This document shows, piece by piece, positions 50,929-58,746 of a DNA stretch of 64,000 nucleotides. Every line of letters begins with the position of its first letter. Position 1 is the first letter of the stretch. Origin of the DNA: Algisphaera sp039180025 (lineage in GTDB: Bacteria; Planctomycetota; Phycisphaerae; Phycisphaerales; Phycisphaeraceae); NCBI GenBank assembly GCA_039180025.1, contig JBCDDZ010000013.1:1-64000 (forward strand). Direction: 5' to 3'. Under the pieces are notes generated by a model. That model was given only the letters and a program-made list of their open reading frames with translations. It was not told the DNA's origin and did not search any database. Made by a program: the position numbers and the translations under genes.

Positions 50929-52086
50929 TCACCGTCGGAACTTCTGTCGGTAGTCCGTGGCGGTTTCGCCGGTTTCGCGTTTAAAGACTCGGCAGAGGTG
51001 GTAGATCGAGCTGAAGCCGGAGGCGTCGGCGATGGCTTGAAGACCGTCGTCGGTGGCGGCCAGCAGTTCGCGGGCCCGTTCGACGTGGGCCCGACGGATC
51101 TCTTGGAGCGGGGTGCGGCCCAGGTGCTGGCGGAAGCGGCGTTCTAGGACGCGGCGTGAGACGGCGACTTGGTCGAGTACGTCTTCCACGCCGATGGGCC
51201 GATGGGCCGAGGCGTGGATGAAGCGGATCGCGTGGCGGAGTTGGTCGTCCCGGATCATCAGCAGGTTGGTGGACTGTCGCACGGTGAGGCGGAGGGGCGG
51301 GAGGCTCAGCGTTCGGTCGGGCGGATCCTGGCCGTCCATGAGTTGTTCGAGCAGTCGGCAAGCTTCGCGGCCTAGCCGGCGCAGGGGGGTCTGCACACTG
51401 GTCAACGCCGGGCGGCTGAGGTCGCAGTTCAGCGAGTCGTCGTTGACCCCCAGCAGGGCCACGTCGTCAGGTACCGTTAACCCATGGTGCTTGCAGACCT
51501 GACTCAGCCAGAGCCCCGCCTCATCGTCGCTGATCATCAGCGCCAAGGGCTGGGGCAGGCCGGCGATCCACTGGCCCAAGTCGTCATCGACCGACGTCCA
51601 AGCCCGGGACATGTCAAGAGTCGACATCGACGGGACGTGGTGGACCTTCGCGTCGGGATACGCTTCGGCGACGCGTTGGGCGTAGCCGGCGAACTGCCGC
51701 TGGTCACGGGTCCGGTCGGCGTAGCCGAAGTAAGCGAAGCTGCGGAGGCCGCGTTCCAAGAAGTGCTCAGCGGCAAGCTGGCCCACGGCGTGCTGATCGA
51801 CCTCGACGCGGGGCCGATCGCCCAGCGGGTTTTCGCCGATATCGACGCACGGCACGTCGAGCCGGTCGAGGTAGCCGGGCGTCGCCGCGTCGGCGATGCC
51901 CACGAGGACCCCGTCGGGGTCCCAGCGTCGGATCCGCTCGAAGGTTTTGTCGTCTAGGCGGCGGACGCTGTGGATCGACCACTGGGTGCGGGCGGCTTCG
52001 GATTCGAGGATGCCCCGGACGATCTTGCGCCAGTAGCTGACGTCTTTGTCTAGGATCAGCGCGATGCGCTGGGGCGTGGAAGGCAT
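50929..52086 (-). CDS. XylR-type AraC-family regulator, second module
   Basis: The protein has 385 aa and the same architecture as the regulator at 32169-33410. A sugar-binding domain (RIALILDKDVSYWRKIVRGI, FAYFGYADRTRDQRQFAGYAQ, VALLGVNDDSLNCDLSRPALTSVQTPLRRLG) is followed by a C-terminal AraC domain (IGVEDVLDQVAVSRRVLERRF, LQAIADASGFSSIYHLCRVFKRETGETATDYR). The two proteins share the pattern but are clearly diverged. It ends the minus-strand gene row of the second module. A TAAATT box overlaps the stop codon of the gene upstream and stands 6 nt before the ATG, so it can be transcribed independently and leaderless. Control of the module and of the divergent sulfatase pair is inferred. Confidence 0.93.
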   Translation of the reverse strand: MPSTPQRIALILDKDVSYWRKIVRGILESEAARTQWSIHSVRRLDDKTFERIRRWDPDGVLVGIADAATPGYLDRLDVPCVDIGENPLGDRPRVEVDQHAVGQLAAEHFLERGLRSFAYFGYADRTRDQRQFAGYAQRVAEAYPDAKVHHVPSMSTLDMSRAWTSVDDDLGQWIAGLPQPLALMISDDEAGLWLSQVCKHHGLTVPDDVALLGVNDDSLNCDLSRPALTSVQTPLRRLGREACRLLEQLMDGQDPPDRTLSLPPLRLTVRQSTNLLMIRDDQLRHAIRFIHASAHRPIGVEDVLDQVAVSRRVLERRFRQHLGRTPLQEIRRAHVERARELLAATDDGLQAIADASGFSSIYHLCRVFKRETGETATDYRQKFRR

Positions 52087-52092
52087 GGAGCC

Positions 52093-52098
52093 AATTTA
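52093..52098 (-). promoter_or_regulatory. -10 box TAAATT overlapping the upstream stop codon
   Basis: The TAA stop of the glycoside hydrolase gene is the first half of this box. Six nt then separate it from the ATG of the XylR-type gene. Confidence 0.5.
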
Positions 52099-52803
52099 CT
52101 CGACGAGGAAGAGGAAGTTGGCCGTACCGATCTTGTCGTGTTCGTTGCGGACTTTGAAGTACACGCGGTAGGCGCGGTAAACGTTGACGCCGACGATGTC
52201 GATACTCGGGGCCTGCTCCTTGAGGATGCGGAGCTTGGCTTCACTGGCACCGGCGATGATGCAGACCGTGGGGTGGGCCGGATCGACCTCGTCGATGTAC
52301 TGCGCCAGTTGTTCGATGGCGGCCCAGGGCTTCCCGCCGCGGGCCTCGGCTTCGTTACCCACGCCCCAGGCCAGCACGGCCGGGTGGTCCTTGAACCGGC
52401 GGATGATCGCGGCCTTTTCTTCGAACTGCCTCTGGACCATCTCGGGCTTGCCGTAGTCGAAGCCGTCGCGTTTGTGGCCCAGCCACAGGCCCACGAGGAC
52501 CGTGAGGCCGCGCTCGTGAGCTTCATCGAGCAGCCGGCCGTCGTCGAGGTGGCGTACACCCCAAGTGCGCAGGGTCGTCACCCCGGCGGCCACCGCTTCG
52601 TCGAGGAACTCGTAGCCCGACGCGCCGCGGACCTCGTACGGTTCCCCGCCGCGCAGCAGGACGAACGACCCGTCGTCGCGTTCTTGCACTTGCACCGGGA
52701 TCGCCTGGGCCGACACGATCTGTGGGGCGTAGACGAGGCCGACGGTGAGCGTGCAGGAAAGTAGCGTGGCGACGACGCGGCGGCTGGGGATTGGTATTTT
52801 CAT
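52096..52803 (-). CDS. Shortened (beta/alpha)8-type glycoside hydrolase
   Basis: The protein has 235 aa. A signal peptide (VVATLLSCTLTVGLVYA, cleavage near VSAQA) leads into the first half of a GH2/GH5-like barrel: GEPYEVRGASGYEFLDEAVAAGVTTLRTWG, VLVGLWLGHKRDGFDY, and VLAWGVGNEAEARGG with the acid/base Glu. After APSIDIVGVNVY the sequence jumps to RAYRVYFKVRNEHDKIGTANF, which looks like the end of a C-terminal beta-sandwich. The second half of the barrel, with the nucleophile Glu, is missing. An in-frame internal deletion is the simplest explanation, so activity is doubtful. The ATG overlaps the pseudopilin stop (TGATG). Confidence 0.8.
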   Translation of the reverse strand: MKIPIPSRRVVATLLSCTLTVGLVYAPQIVSAQAIPVQVQERDDGSFVLLRGGEPYEVRGASGYEFLDEAVAAGVTTLRTWGVRHLDDGRLLDEAHERGLTVLVGLWLGHKRDGFDYGKPEMVQRQFEEKAAIIRRFKDHPAVLAWGVGNEAEARGGKPWAAIEQLAQYIDEVDPAHPTVCIIAGASEAKLRILKEQAPSIDIVGVNVYRAYRVYFKVRNEHDKIGTANFLFLVE

Positions 52804-53633
52804 CACGGGTTCTCTACTTGACGGTCGATGGGGGACCAGAGGGCCAGATAGGTGCTCTTGCCGGTATCCCGGTAGACAAGGTCTTGGTCGCGGGCCATGG
52901 CCACGTGACCGTCGACGTAACCGATATTGGCCGAGCCGCGGGCCTCGCGTGGCCCGCCGTGGGTCTTGTGGTTGTCGTAGTTGATCCGGCTCTCGGCGGC
53001 GGGAGTCAGGGCCCGGCCTTGGGTGGGTCCCACGCCGCCGTCGCTGCGGGCAACGAAGTGCTCGAAGGGGGTGTATCCGCCCGTGCCGATGTGGGCCCGT
53101 GAGTAAAAGTCATCGCCGCTGGCGTAGACCGCCCAACCCTCGGTTAAAAGCAGGGTTTGCGACGCTTCGGGTACGGTCGAGTCGAAGCGCCGCCCGTAGG
53201 ACGGCGGCTGCATGGTCGGGTCCGGTTCGCCGGAGGTGGCCCAGATGTTGATGCAATAAGACCGCTTCACGTTATCAGGTTCGGCCGGGCACTTGAGGCT
53301 GTCGCCGCCGACGTTGCCGCCGTCGGTGCGGTCGGTCGATTGGACGTAGGGTCCGATGACCTCCTCGTGGAACCATCGCCGACCATTGGCCGGCAGCGAG
53401 CGGGCCGGGTACCGATCGCGGGAATCGGCGGAATAGGCGGTTATCCCGATAAGCAGTTGGCGGAGGTTGCTGGCGCACTTGATCGAGATGGCGGCGTCGC
53501 GTGTCCGGGCCAACACCGGCAGCAGCAGGCCGATCAGCAGCGCGATGATCAAGACGACCACCAGCAGCTCGATCAGGGTAAAGCCGCCGCAGCGTGGAGA
53601 CGCCGTCTGTTGGACCGGGGGAGAGTGGTACAT
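52803..53633 (-). CDS. Prepilin-type (type II pseudopilin-like) protein
   Basis: The protein has 276 aa from the ATG at 53633 (MYHSPPVQQTASPRC). A GTG nine bases upstream is possible. The prepilin motif is GFTLIELLVVVLIIALLIGLLLPVL. Then come ARTRDAAISIKCASNLRQLLIG, cysteines in LKCPAEPDN and SYCINIWATSG, and the C-terminal NIGYVDGHVAM typical of planctomycete pseudopilins. The upstream pseudopilin ends 5 nt before it, and the glycoside hydrolase gene overlaps its stop, so these genes are translationally linked. It is exported to the periplasmic or outer side. Its role with the oxidoreductase is unknown. Confidence 0.9.
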   Translation of the reverse strand: MYHSPPVQQTASPRCGGFTLIELLVVVLIIALLIGLLLPVLARTRDAAISIKCASNLRQLLIGITAYSADSRDRYPARSLPANGRRWFHEEVIGPYVQSTDRTDGGNVGGDSLKCPAEPDNVKRSYCINIWATSGEPDPTMQPPSYGRRFDSTVPEASQTLLLTEGWAVYASGDDFYSRAHIGTGGYTPFEHFVARSDGGVGPTQGRALTPAAESRINYDNHKTHGGPREARGSANIGYVDGHVAMARDQDLVYRDTGKSTYLALWSPIDRQVENP

Positions 53634-54438
53634 GGATTTCACTGTTCGCTGAGGAAAAACAGGGTGCCGGTGACGTTGCCCAGTTGTCCGGCGTCGGAGT
53701 ACGGAGCGGTGGATTCGGAGGCGACGTGCCCGTCGAAATAGAGCAGGTTGGTGGAGGCGTCGCGGCCGTTGTTTTCGAGGGCACCGTGGCGGGCGGCGAG
53801 GCGTTGCTCGGCGGCCTGGGGAATATCGACCCAGCTGCCGTCCATCGCCATCAGCATGCGTGAAGCCTGTTGGACGAGGCCCAGCTTTCGGCGGAATTGG
53901 GGGTCGCCGAGCGTGGCCGAACCGCTGGTGTGCCGGACGAACGGGTTGGCCCGGAGCCCGCCGTTGGCGGTGACGCCGGCGGTGATGTTGCTGTTGAGCT
54001 GGTACCAAGTGGGGTAGGGCGCATTGGCGGCGCTACGGTAGGAAACGAAATTGAACGGTGCGTGGGCCGGGAAGGTCGCGTTGATGCCGGCGGGGCCGCC
54101 GTTACGGTGGTCGGTACTGGCGTCGCCCTCGGGGCAGTAGAAGGCCGAGTCGGTGGCAGTGCTGGTTTGGGTGTCACTGGCATCGATGCCGACGGGGGTG
54201 GTGATGATCGAGTCGGCGATCGCGTTGGCCCAGAAGAAGCCGTTCATCGGGTCGCTGCCGGCATTGTTCACCTGTGTCGGTGGCAGCAATTCCTTGTTCT
54301 CGTCGATGTAGATCGCCAGACCCAGGCCGATCTGGCGCAGGTTGCTTTTGCACTTGATGTCGCGTGCCGCCCGGCGGGCACCGCTGAGCGCCGGCAGTAA
54401 CACGGCCACCAGCAGCGCGATGATCGAAATCACCACTA

Positions 54439-55449
54439 GAGCGGCTGGCGCTTTTTATGGCAGTGTGTCATCATGTGGATTTCCCCTCCGGAGGCCACGG
54501 ATGGCAATCGAAGTACAGACACGCAGGAAGATTCTCAAGGCCCTCGAACGCGGTGAGTCGGCGTCCAGCATCGCGACGCGATTCGAGGTCGGCGAACGCA
54601 CCGTATACCGGCTCCAATCGCGGTCCCGAGCAGGCAAGCCGATCGAGCCCGACAAGACCGGGCACAAGGATCAACCAAGCTGACTGACGATGACGAGAAG
54701 GCGTTACTCGACGCGGTGAAAGAGCGTCCGGGGATCACCGCGGCCGAGGCGATGGAGAAGATCAAGACCCGGGTCGCCGAGTCGACGGTGTGTCGGTTCT
54801 GGGTGCGGTCGAACCTGTCTCGAAAAAAAAGACGCTGAAGGCGGCCGAGCAGGACCGAGACGACGTCGCGCAGGCCCGGTCGTTCTGGATCAAGACCCAG
54901 CCAGTTCTGGGTGTGGATTCACTTGTATTCCTTGACGAATCGGGCGCCCAGACGAATATGACCACCCGCTACGGCCGGGCGGAGGTCGGCCAGCGTTGCT
55001 TCGATTCGAGCCCGCACGGCCACTGGAAGACGCTGACCATGCTCAGCGCGATCCGCAGCACGGGCGTGATCCAAGACGCCACGGTCGTTGTCGATGGCGC
55101 GATGGACTCGGCGGTGTTCATGGCTTACGCCGAGCAGTGCCTGGCCCCGTCGTTGTCACGCGGCGACATCGTTGTCATGGACAACCTCGCGTCGCATAAG
55201 GCCAAGGATGCGTTGGCGGCGATCGAATCGGTCGGCGCGAGCGTGTGGTTCCTGCCGGCGTACAGCCCGGACCTGAACCCGATCGAGCAGGTGTGGAGCA
55301 AGGTCAAGGCTTGCCTGCGACGCATCGCCGCGACGACGGTTGAGGATCTGGTCAAAGCAACCGCCAACGCGCTAAGAACCATCACAGCACAGGACTGCGT
55401 GGGGTCCTTCAGGGCGTGCGGATACTGCCACTAAATACGCCTGATGCTC
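54439..55449 (+). mobile_element. IS630-family insertion sequence, 1011 bp, TA target duplication
   Basis: The element lies between TA dinucleotides at 54437-54438 and 55450-55451. The ends form imperfect inverted repeats: both begin GAGC, share GGCG, and end in TGGCAGT about 26 bp in. The transposase is on the plus strand, opposite to the interrupted gene. The intact host-gene flanks define the borders to the base. Confidence 0.92.
54501..55434 (+). CDS. IS630-family transposase, read in three frames
   Basis: The N-terminal helix-turn-helix frame (54501-54683: MAIEVQTRRKILKALERGES, IATRFEVGERTVYRL) stops at TGA. The next part (about 54670-54838: KLTDDDEKALLDAVKERPGI) is in the -1 frame. At 54823-54830 a run of eight A permits another -1 shift into the DDE domain (to 55434). 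The DDE domain contains VFLDESGAQTNM, DIVVMDNLASHK and the end motif PAYSPDLNPIEQVWSKVK. The A8 slip fits programmed frameshifting, as in IS630 relatives. The first shift may be programmed or a lesion, so activity is uncertain. The protein cuts and pastes the element at TA sites. Confidence 0.85.
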
Positions 55450-55542
55450 TAGCAGTTCAATGAGGGTGAAGCCGCGGGCGGCAACAGGGCCCCGGCGAGA
55501 GAGAAGCTGAGACATGAGAAACTCCGAAGAGCAGGGGTGGAA

Positions 55543-57177
55543 CTAAGCGTCGGTCATCGCCAGCTGACTGCTGGTGGCTTGGCTGGCGTCGTTGAGAAGT
55601 CGGGTTAGACATGTGGTCGCCGGCGGTTCGGGCCAATTCAAGACCTGGCCGTCGCGCTGCAGGTGGCGGCGGAGCGTGGGGTAGTCCACCTCTTGCACGG
55701 CGGTGTCTTGCTCGATGGCCAAGGCCGCGGCGGTCGCGGCGGACTGCCCCAGGACCATGCCCACCGGCTCCATGCGGATCGAGCCGAAGGCGATGTGCGT
55801 CGACGATAGGCACCAGGGCACCAACAGGTTTTCGCATTCGCCGGCCTTGGGCACGAGTGCGCGGTACCCGATCGGGTAGGGGCCGCTGGGGGGTACCTCG
55901 ACATTGCCTTCGTTGTAGGCCCGGCCGTCAACCACGAGTCGACGGCAGTTGTGCGAGTCCATCGTGTAGGCGGCGAGCCCGATCGGATCGTCGACATCGA
56001 CCGTGCGGCGGCAGTGGTGCTCGGTCATGACCAGGTCCGACACCATCCGCCGGGCCTCGCGGACATAGAGCTCGTGCGGCCAGTTGCCCGTCTCGACAAA
56101 TTCATCCAGCGGAAGGCCCCATGCTTCGACCTCTTGGCGGATCGACTCAGGAACACGCGAGTCGGTGACGAGGAAGTGGTAGAGCCCCTGGTTGTAGGAC
56201 ACATGGTCTTGGAAGATCGCTTCGCGTCGGGCGTAGTCGGCTTCGGGCCAGTCGTAGTTGCCGCCGATATGGTCCGACGAGAAGCCGCCGAAGTTGTTCG
56301 TATCGGTTTTGCCGCGGGGCATGAGGTTGCTCAGCCGCAGCGCATCCCAGACGCCCGAGTGGATGTAGCGGATCAGCAGTTCGTAGCGCAGCGGATCGTA
56401 GTTTGCGGGCTCGGGGAAGGGGCGTTGGTTGTCTGGTTCGTGGGTGAGGCAGACGCGGAAGTTGAAGGCCTGGAGGCAGCGGTCCCCTTGGCCGTTGTGG
56501 CCCAGCGGCAGGTCTTGCACGCCCGGCAGCAGGCCGCTGTCGGGTCGGCCGGGCTCGACGTAGGGGTCGATCCAGTTCTTGAAGTTGTGCGCCGGGTGGC
56601 CGAAGTGGATGCCGTTGAGCGTTTCGCGGTACTGGGTGTTGGGTTCGCGGCCTACGGTATAAGACACCCCGGCCATGGCCAGCAGGTCGCCGTCGTAGGT
56701 CGCGTCGATGAACATGCGGCCGCGGGCGGTGTTGCCGTATTCCATCTGCAACGCCACGAGGCGAGAGCCGTCCATCTCGACCCCGGTCAGCCGCTGCTCA
56801 AAGCGGACCTCGACGCCGGCTTCTTCGAGCATGTCACACAGCACCGCCTCGGCGACATGCGGCTCGAATTGCCAGGCCTCGTCCTGTCCGTAGTGTTCCC
56901 CGACACGGCGGTAGAACTCGCGCGAGATCCCGCCGATGGCGGCCTTGTTGCCGATGTCGGTGTGGCCCAGCCCGCCGCTGGTCATCCCCCCGACGTGGCG
57001 ACCGAAGATCATCAGCAAGGCCGACCGACCGCTACGGGTCGCTTGGATCGCCGCCGCCACGCCAGCGGCGGTACCCCCGTAGACCACGACGTCGGCGTGC
57101 AACGCCTCGGCCGCCGGCGGATCCGCGATGGGGTAGTAGTAGGCAAGGCCGGGTGAAGGGGTCGAGGGTTCAAGCAT
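55543..57177 (-). CDS. FAD-dependent oxidoreductase (PF12831 type), second module
   Basis: The protein has 544 aa from the ATG at 57177 (MLEPSTPSPG). The FAD site is VVVYGGTAAGVAAAIQATRSGR, with HVGGMTSGGLGHTD after it. It is a clear paralogue of the enzyme at 34516-36246. Shared stretches include EFYRR/QFYRD with WQFEPH, FIDATYDGDLLAMAGVSYTVGRE, GGNYDWPEADY, ELYVREARRMVSD and HIAFGSIRMEPVGMVLGQS. No signal peptide is present, so it is probably cytosolic. The substrate is unknown. It lies between the PEP-CTERM gene (93 bp upstream) and the interrupted pseudopilin (27 bp downstream), the same order as in the first module. Confidence 0.92.
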   Translation of the reverse strand: MLEPSTPSPGLAYYYPIADPPAAEALHADVVVYGGTAAGVAAAIQATRSGRSALLMIFGRHVGGMTSGGLGHTDIGNKAAIGGISREFYRRVGEHYGQDEAWQFEPHVAEAVLCDMLEEAGVEVRFEQRLTGVEMDGSRLVALQMEYGNTARGRMFIDATYDGDLLAMAGVSYTVGREPNTQYRETLNGIHFGHPAHNFKNWIDPYVEPGRPDSGLLPGVQDLPLGHNGQGDRCLQAFNFRVCLTHEPDNQRPFPEPANYDPLRYELLIRYIHSGVWDALRLSNLMPRGKTDTNNFGGFSSDHIGGNYDWPEADYARREAIFQDHVSYNQGLYHFLVTDSRVPESIRQEVEAWGLPLDEFVETGNWPHELYVREARRMVSDLVMTEHHCRRTVDVDDPIGLAAYTMDSHNCRRLVVDGRAYNEGNVEVPPSGPYPIGYRALVPKAGECENLLVPWCLSSTHIAFGSIRMEPVGMVLGQSAATAAALAIEQDTAVQEVDYPTLRRHLQRDGQVLNWPEPPATTCLTRLLNDASQATSSQLAMTDA

Positions 57178-57270
57178 GGCGGGTCCGGGAAGCGATGAAT
57201 AACAATGAGCTGATACGAAAGACAATGGGCCGAACAGGCAGACGCCTGCCCGGCAGCGTCGGGGCGGGGG

Positions 57271-58296
57271 TTACGCCGGACGCCGCCGCGCGGCCGCCAA
57301 GGCCACGCCGCCGACGATCAGGAACAACGACGACGGTTCGGGCACGACGTCGGTCCACTCCGTACCCAGCCGTGGCTCGTCGAAGCTGGCCGGCCGTGAG
57401 TAGTCGATGCCCGTCAGCGTGAGCTGGGTCAGGTCGTTGTTGGAAGAGAAGCTGAAGCCTTGGAACTGCAACGCGGACACGGGCTCGACCGGCGGCTCTC
57501 CCCGGTTGATCCAGACGCTCAGCACATCGTCGCCATCGGGGTCGAAGGGGGCAGCCCCGATCTCGGCCTTGACCACGACTTGGTAGACCCCCACGCCGGC
57601 GCTGCCGGCCGCATCGACGTCGGCCACCAGCAGCTCGTCTTTGGCCCCGAAGCTCACGCCGTCGGCCAAGCGGTCGCGGTGCCGCAGCACCAGGTCGGTC
57701 GTGCCGTTGGCGTTGGCCCGGAAGCCCACCACCAGGCCGCGCATCCCATCGCTGCCGCCAATCTCCAACTCGGCATCGGACACGTCGTTGGTGAAGCCAA
57801 TCCCAACGAAGCCGTCACCATCGATGTCCCCTAGAGCCGCCGTGCCGAGAAAAGACATGTAGTAGGTATCGACCGGGGTATAGGTATCCAGGTCACGCTG
57901 GACCCGACGATGCGTGTTGTCGACCCCAGAGAAGCGGGCGCGGCCGCCTCCGATGTAGGACAGACCCCCATCGACGCTACCGTCGACCGCGGTCCACTGC
58001 GCCACCGCGCCGTTGCCGGTGGTGCGGTTCCCGGTCCACGGGTCGGTAAAGCCGTCGATGGTTGGGTTCTGGCCCGCGTCGGGATTGCCCCGCCGCAGCA
58101 GGTCGGCTTCGTATTCGCCCGCCGAAGCATCCGCCGGGTCACCGATGAGGAACGAGTCGGCGGCGATCAACTCGCCCCGCGCTCCCCCCGCTACGAAAAC
58201 CGCCGCGGCCACCGCCGCCGTCGCACCCCGCAGCGACCCGGGCCCTCGCACGGCAGATAAAAACGCAGTACGCACTGAAAAAACTCGATCAGACAT
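57271..58296 (-). CDS. PEP-CTERM sorting-domain surface protein, second module
   Basis: The protein has 341 aa. An excellent AGGAGGAAAG ribosome-binding site fixes the ATG at 58296. A signal peptide (ATAAVAAAVFVAGGARG) is followed by a secreted beta-rich domain with Asp/Gly-rich segments (GDIDGDGFVGIGFTND, DVDAAGSAGVGVYQVVVKAEIG). The C-terminus is VPEPSSLFLIVGGVALAAARRR, a full PEP-CTERM signal for exosortase processing. It is the first gene of the minus-strand module and corresponds in position, not in detailed sequence, to the protein at 33559-34416. The 450-bp upstream region carries operator-like sites. Confidence 0.92.
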   Translation of the reverse strand: MSDRVFSVRTAFLSAVRGPGSLRGATAAVAAAVFVAGGARGELIAADSFLIGDPADASAGEYEADLLRRGNPDAGQNPTIDGFTDPWTGNRTTGNGAVAQWTAVDGSVDGGLSYIGGGRARFSGVDNTHRRVQRDLDTYTPVDTYYMSFLGTAALGDIDGDGFVGIGFTNDVSDAELEIGGSDGMRGLVVGFRANANGTTDLVLRHRDRLADGVSFGAKDELLVADVDAAGSAGVGVYQVVVKAEIGAAPFDPDGDDVLSVWINRGEPPVEPVSALQFQGFSFSSNNDLTQLTLTGIDYSRPASFDEPRLGTEWTDVVPEPSSLFLIVGGVALAAARRRPA

Positions 58297-58413
58297 GGAC
58301 TTTCCTCCTAGGGGCAGGTGAATCGGCAGAAAGAAGCGACACGGACATGGCCGGGATCGACAAAGATGACGTCTTAAAGATATGACAGGAAACCGACACG
58401 GCAATACCCAAAA

Positions 58414-58430
58414 GCGCAAAAGTATTGCAC
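58414..58430. promoter_or_regulatory. Operator-like site 1
   Basis: GCGCAAAAGTATTGCAC: imperfect inverted repeat GCGCAA-5-TTGCAC, 118 bp upstream of the PEP-CTERM start. It is probably bound by a local XylR-type regulator (inference). Confidence 0.55.
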
Positions 58431-58624
58431 TTCTGCGTCACATCCTGCTACTCATGTCGGCAGCAGACTTTGGTACGGCTCGACCCCACCGGTAACACCA
58501 CACACGGGGACCCGGTCATCATGCGACACGTCGGCTTGCGAACCCCCAAGCATCTGAAGCAAGCCCGCAGTTTCATCAACCTATTAATAGCCAAAGTCCG
58601 GCTAAATACGTCGATGCCGCGGAT

Positions 58625-58641
58625 ACGCAAAAGAGTTGCGC
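58625..58641. promoter_or_regulatory. Operator-like site 2
   Basis: ACGCAAAAGAGTTGCGC: 13 of 17 bases agree with site 1. It lies 105 bp upstream of the divergent gene at 58747. The extension GATTGCGCA on the complement also occurs near 42918. Confidence 0.55.
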
Positions 58642-58746
58642 AATCAGACATTGCTCGTCGCACCGAATAGACGACACTGCCATTACTCGGTTGGCCTGTG
58701 TCGGCCGACGCTTCCGCTTCTGAATCATTATCTGCCCGCTCGCACA

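Larger units (their letters stand above)
53639..55515 (-). pseudogene. Prepilin-type protein gene split by an IS630 element
   Basis: The 5' piece (55515-55450, minus strand, GGAG 7 nt before the ATG) encodes MSQLLSRRGPVAARGFTLIE plus two Leu. The 3' piece (54438-53639) continues exactly in frame with VVISIIALLVAVLLPALSGARRAARDIKCKSNLRQ. Removing the 1011-bp element and one TA restores an intact gene of about 287 codons. The insertion separates the prepilin peptidase site from the rest of the hydrophobic helix, so no processed pilin can be made. The rest of the gene is undamaged, which argues that the insertion is recent. A neighbouring pseudopilin may substitute. Confidence 0.93.
58297..58746. 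other. Divergent regulatory region with two operator-like sites
   Basis: This is 450 bp between the divergent PEP-CTERM and hypothetical/sulfatase genes. It contains no gene. Two copies of a 17-nt motif lie 118 bp and 105 bp from the respective starts. Confidence 0.65.

Noticed and set aside
55951..57156. Plus-strand frame of 401 codons opposite the second-module FAD oxidoreductase
   Set aside because: Same reason: no family features, complementary to a conserved gene.
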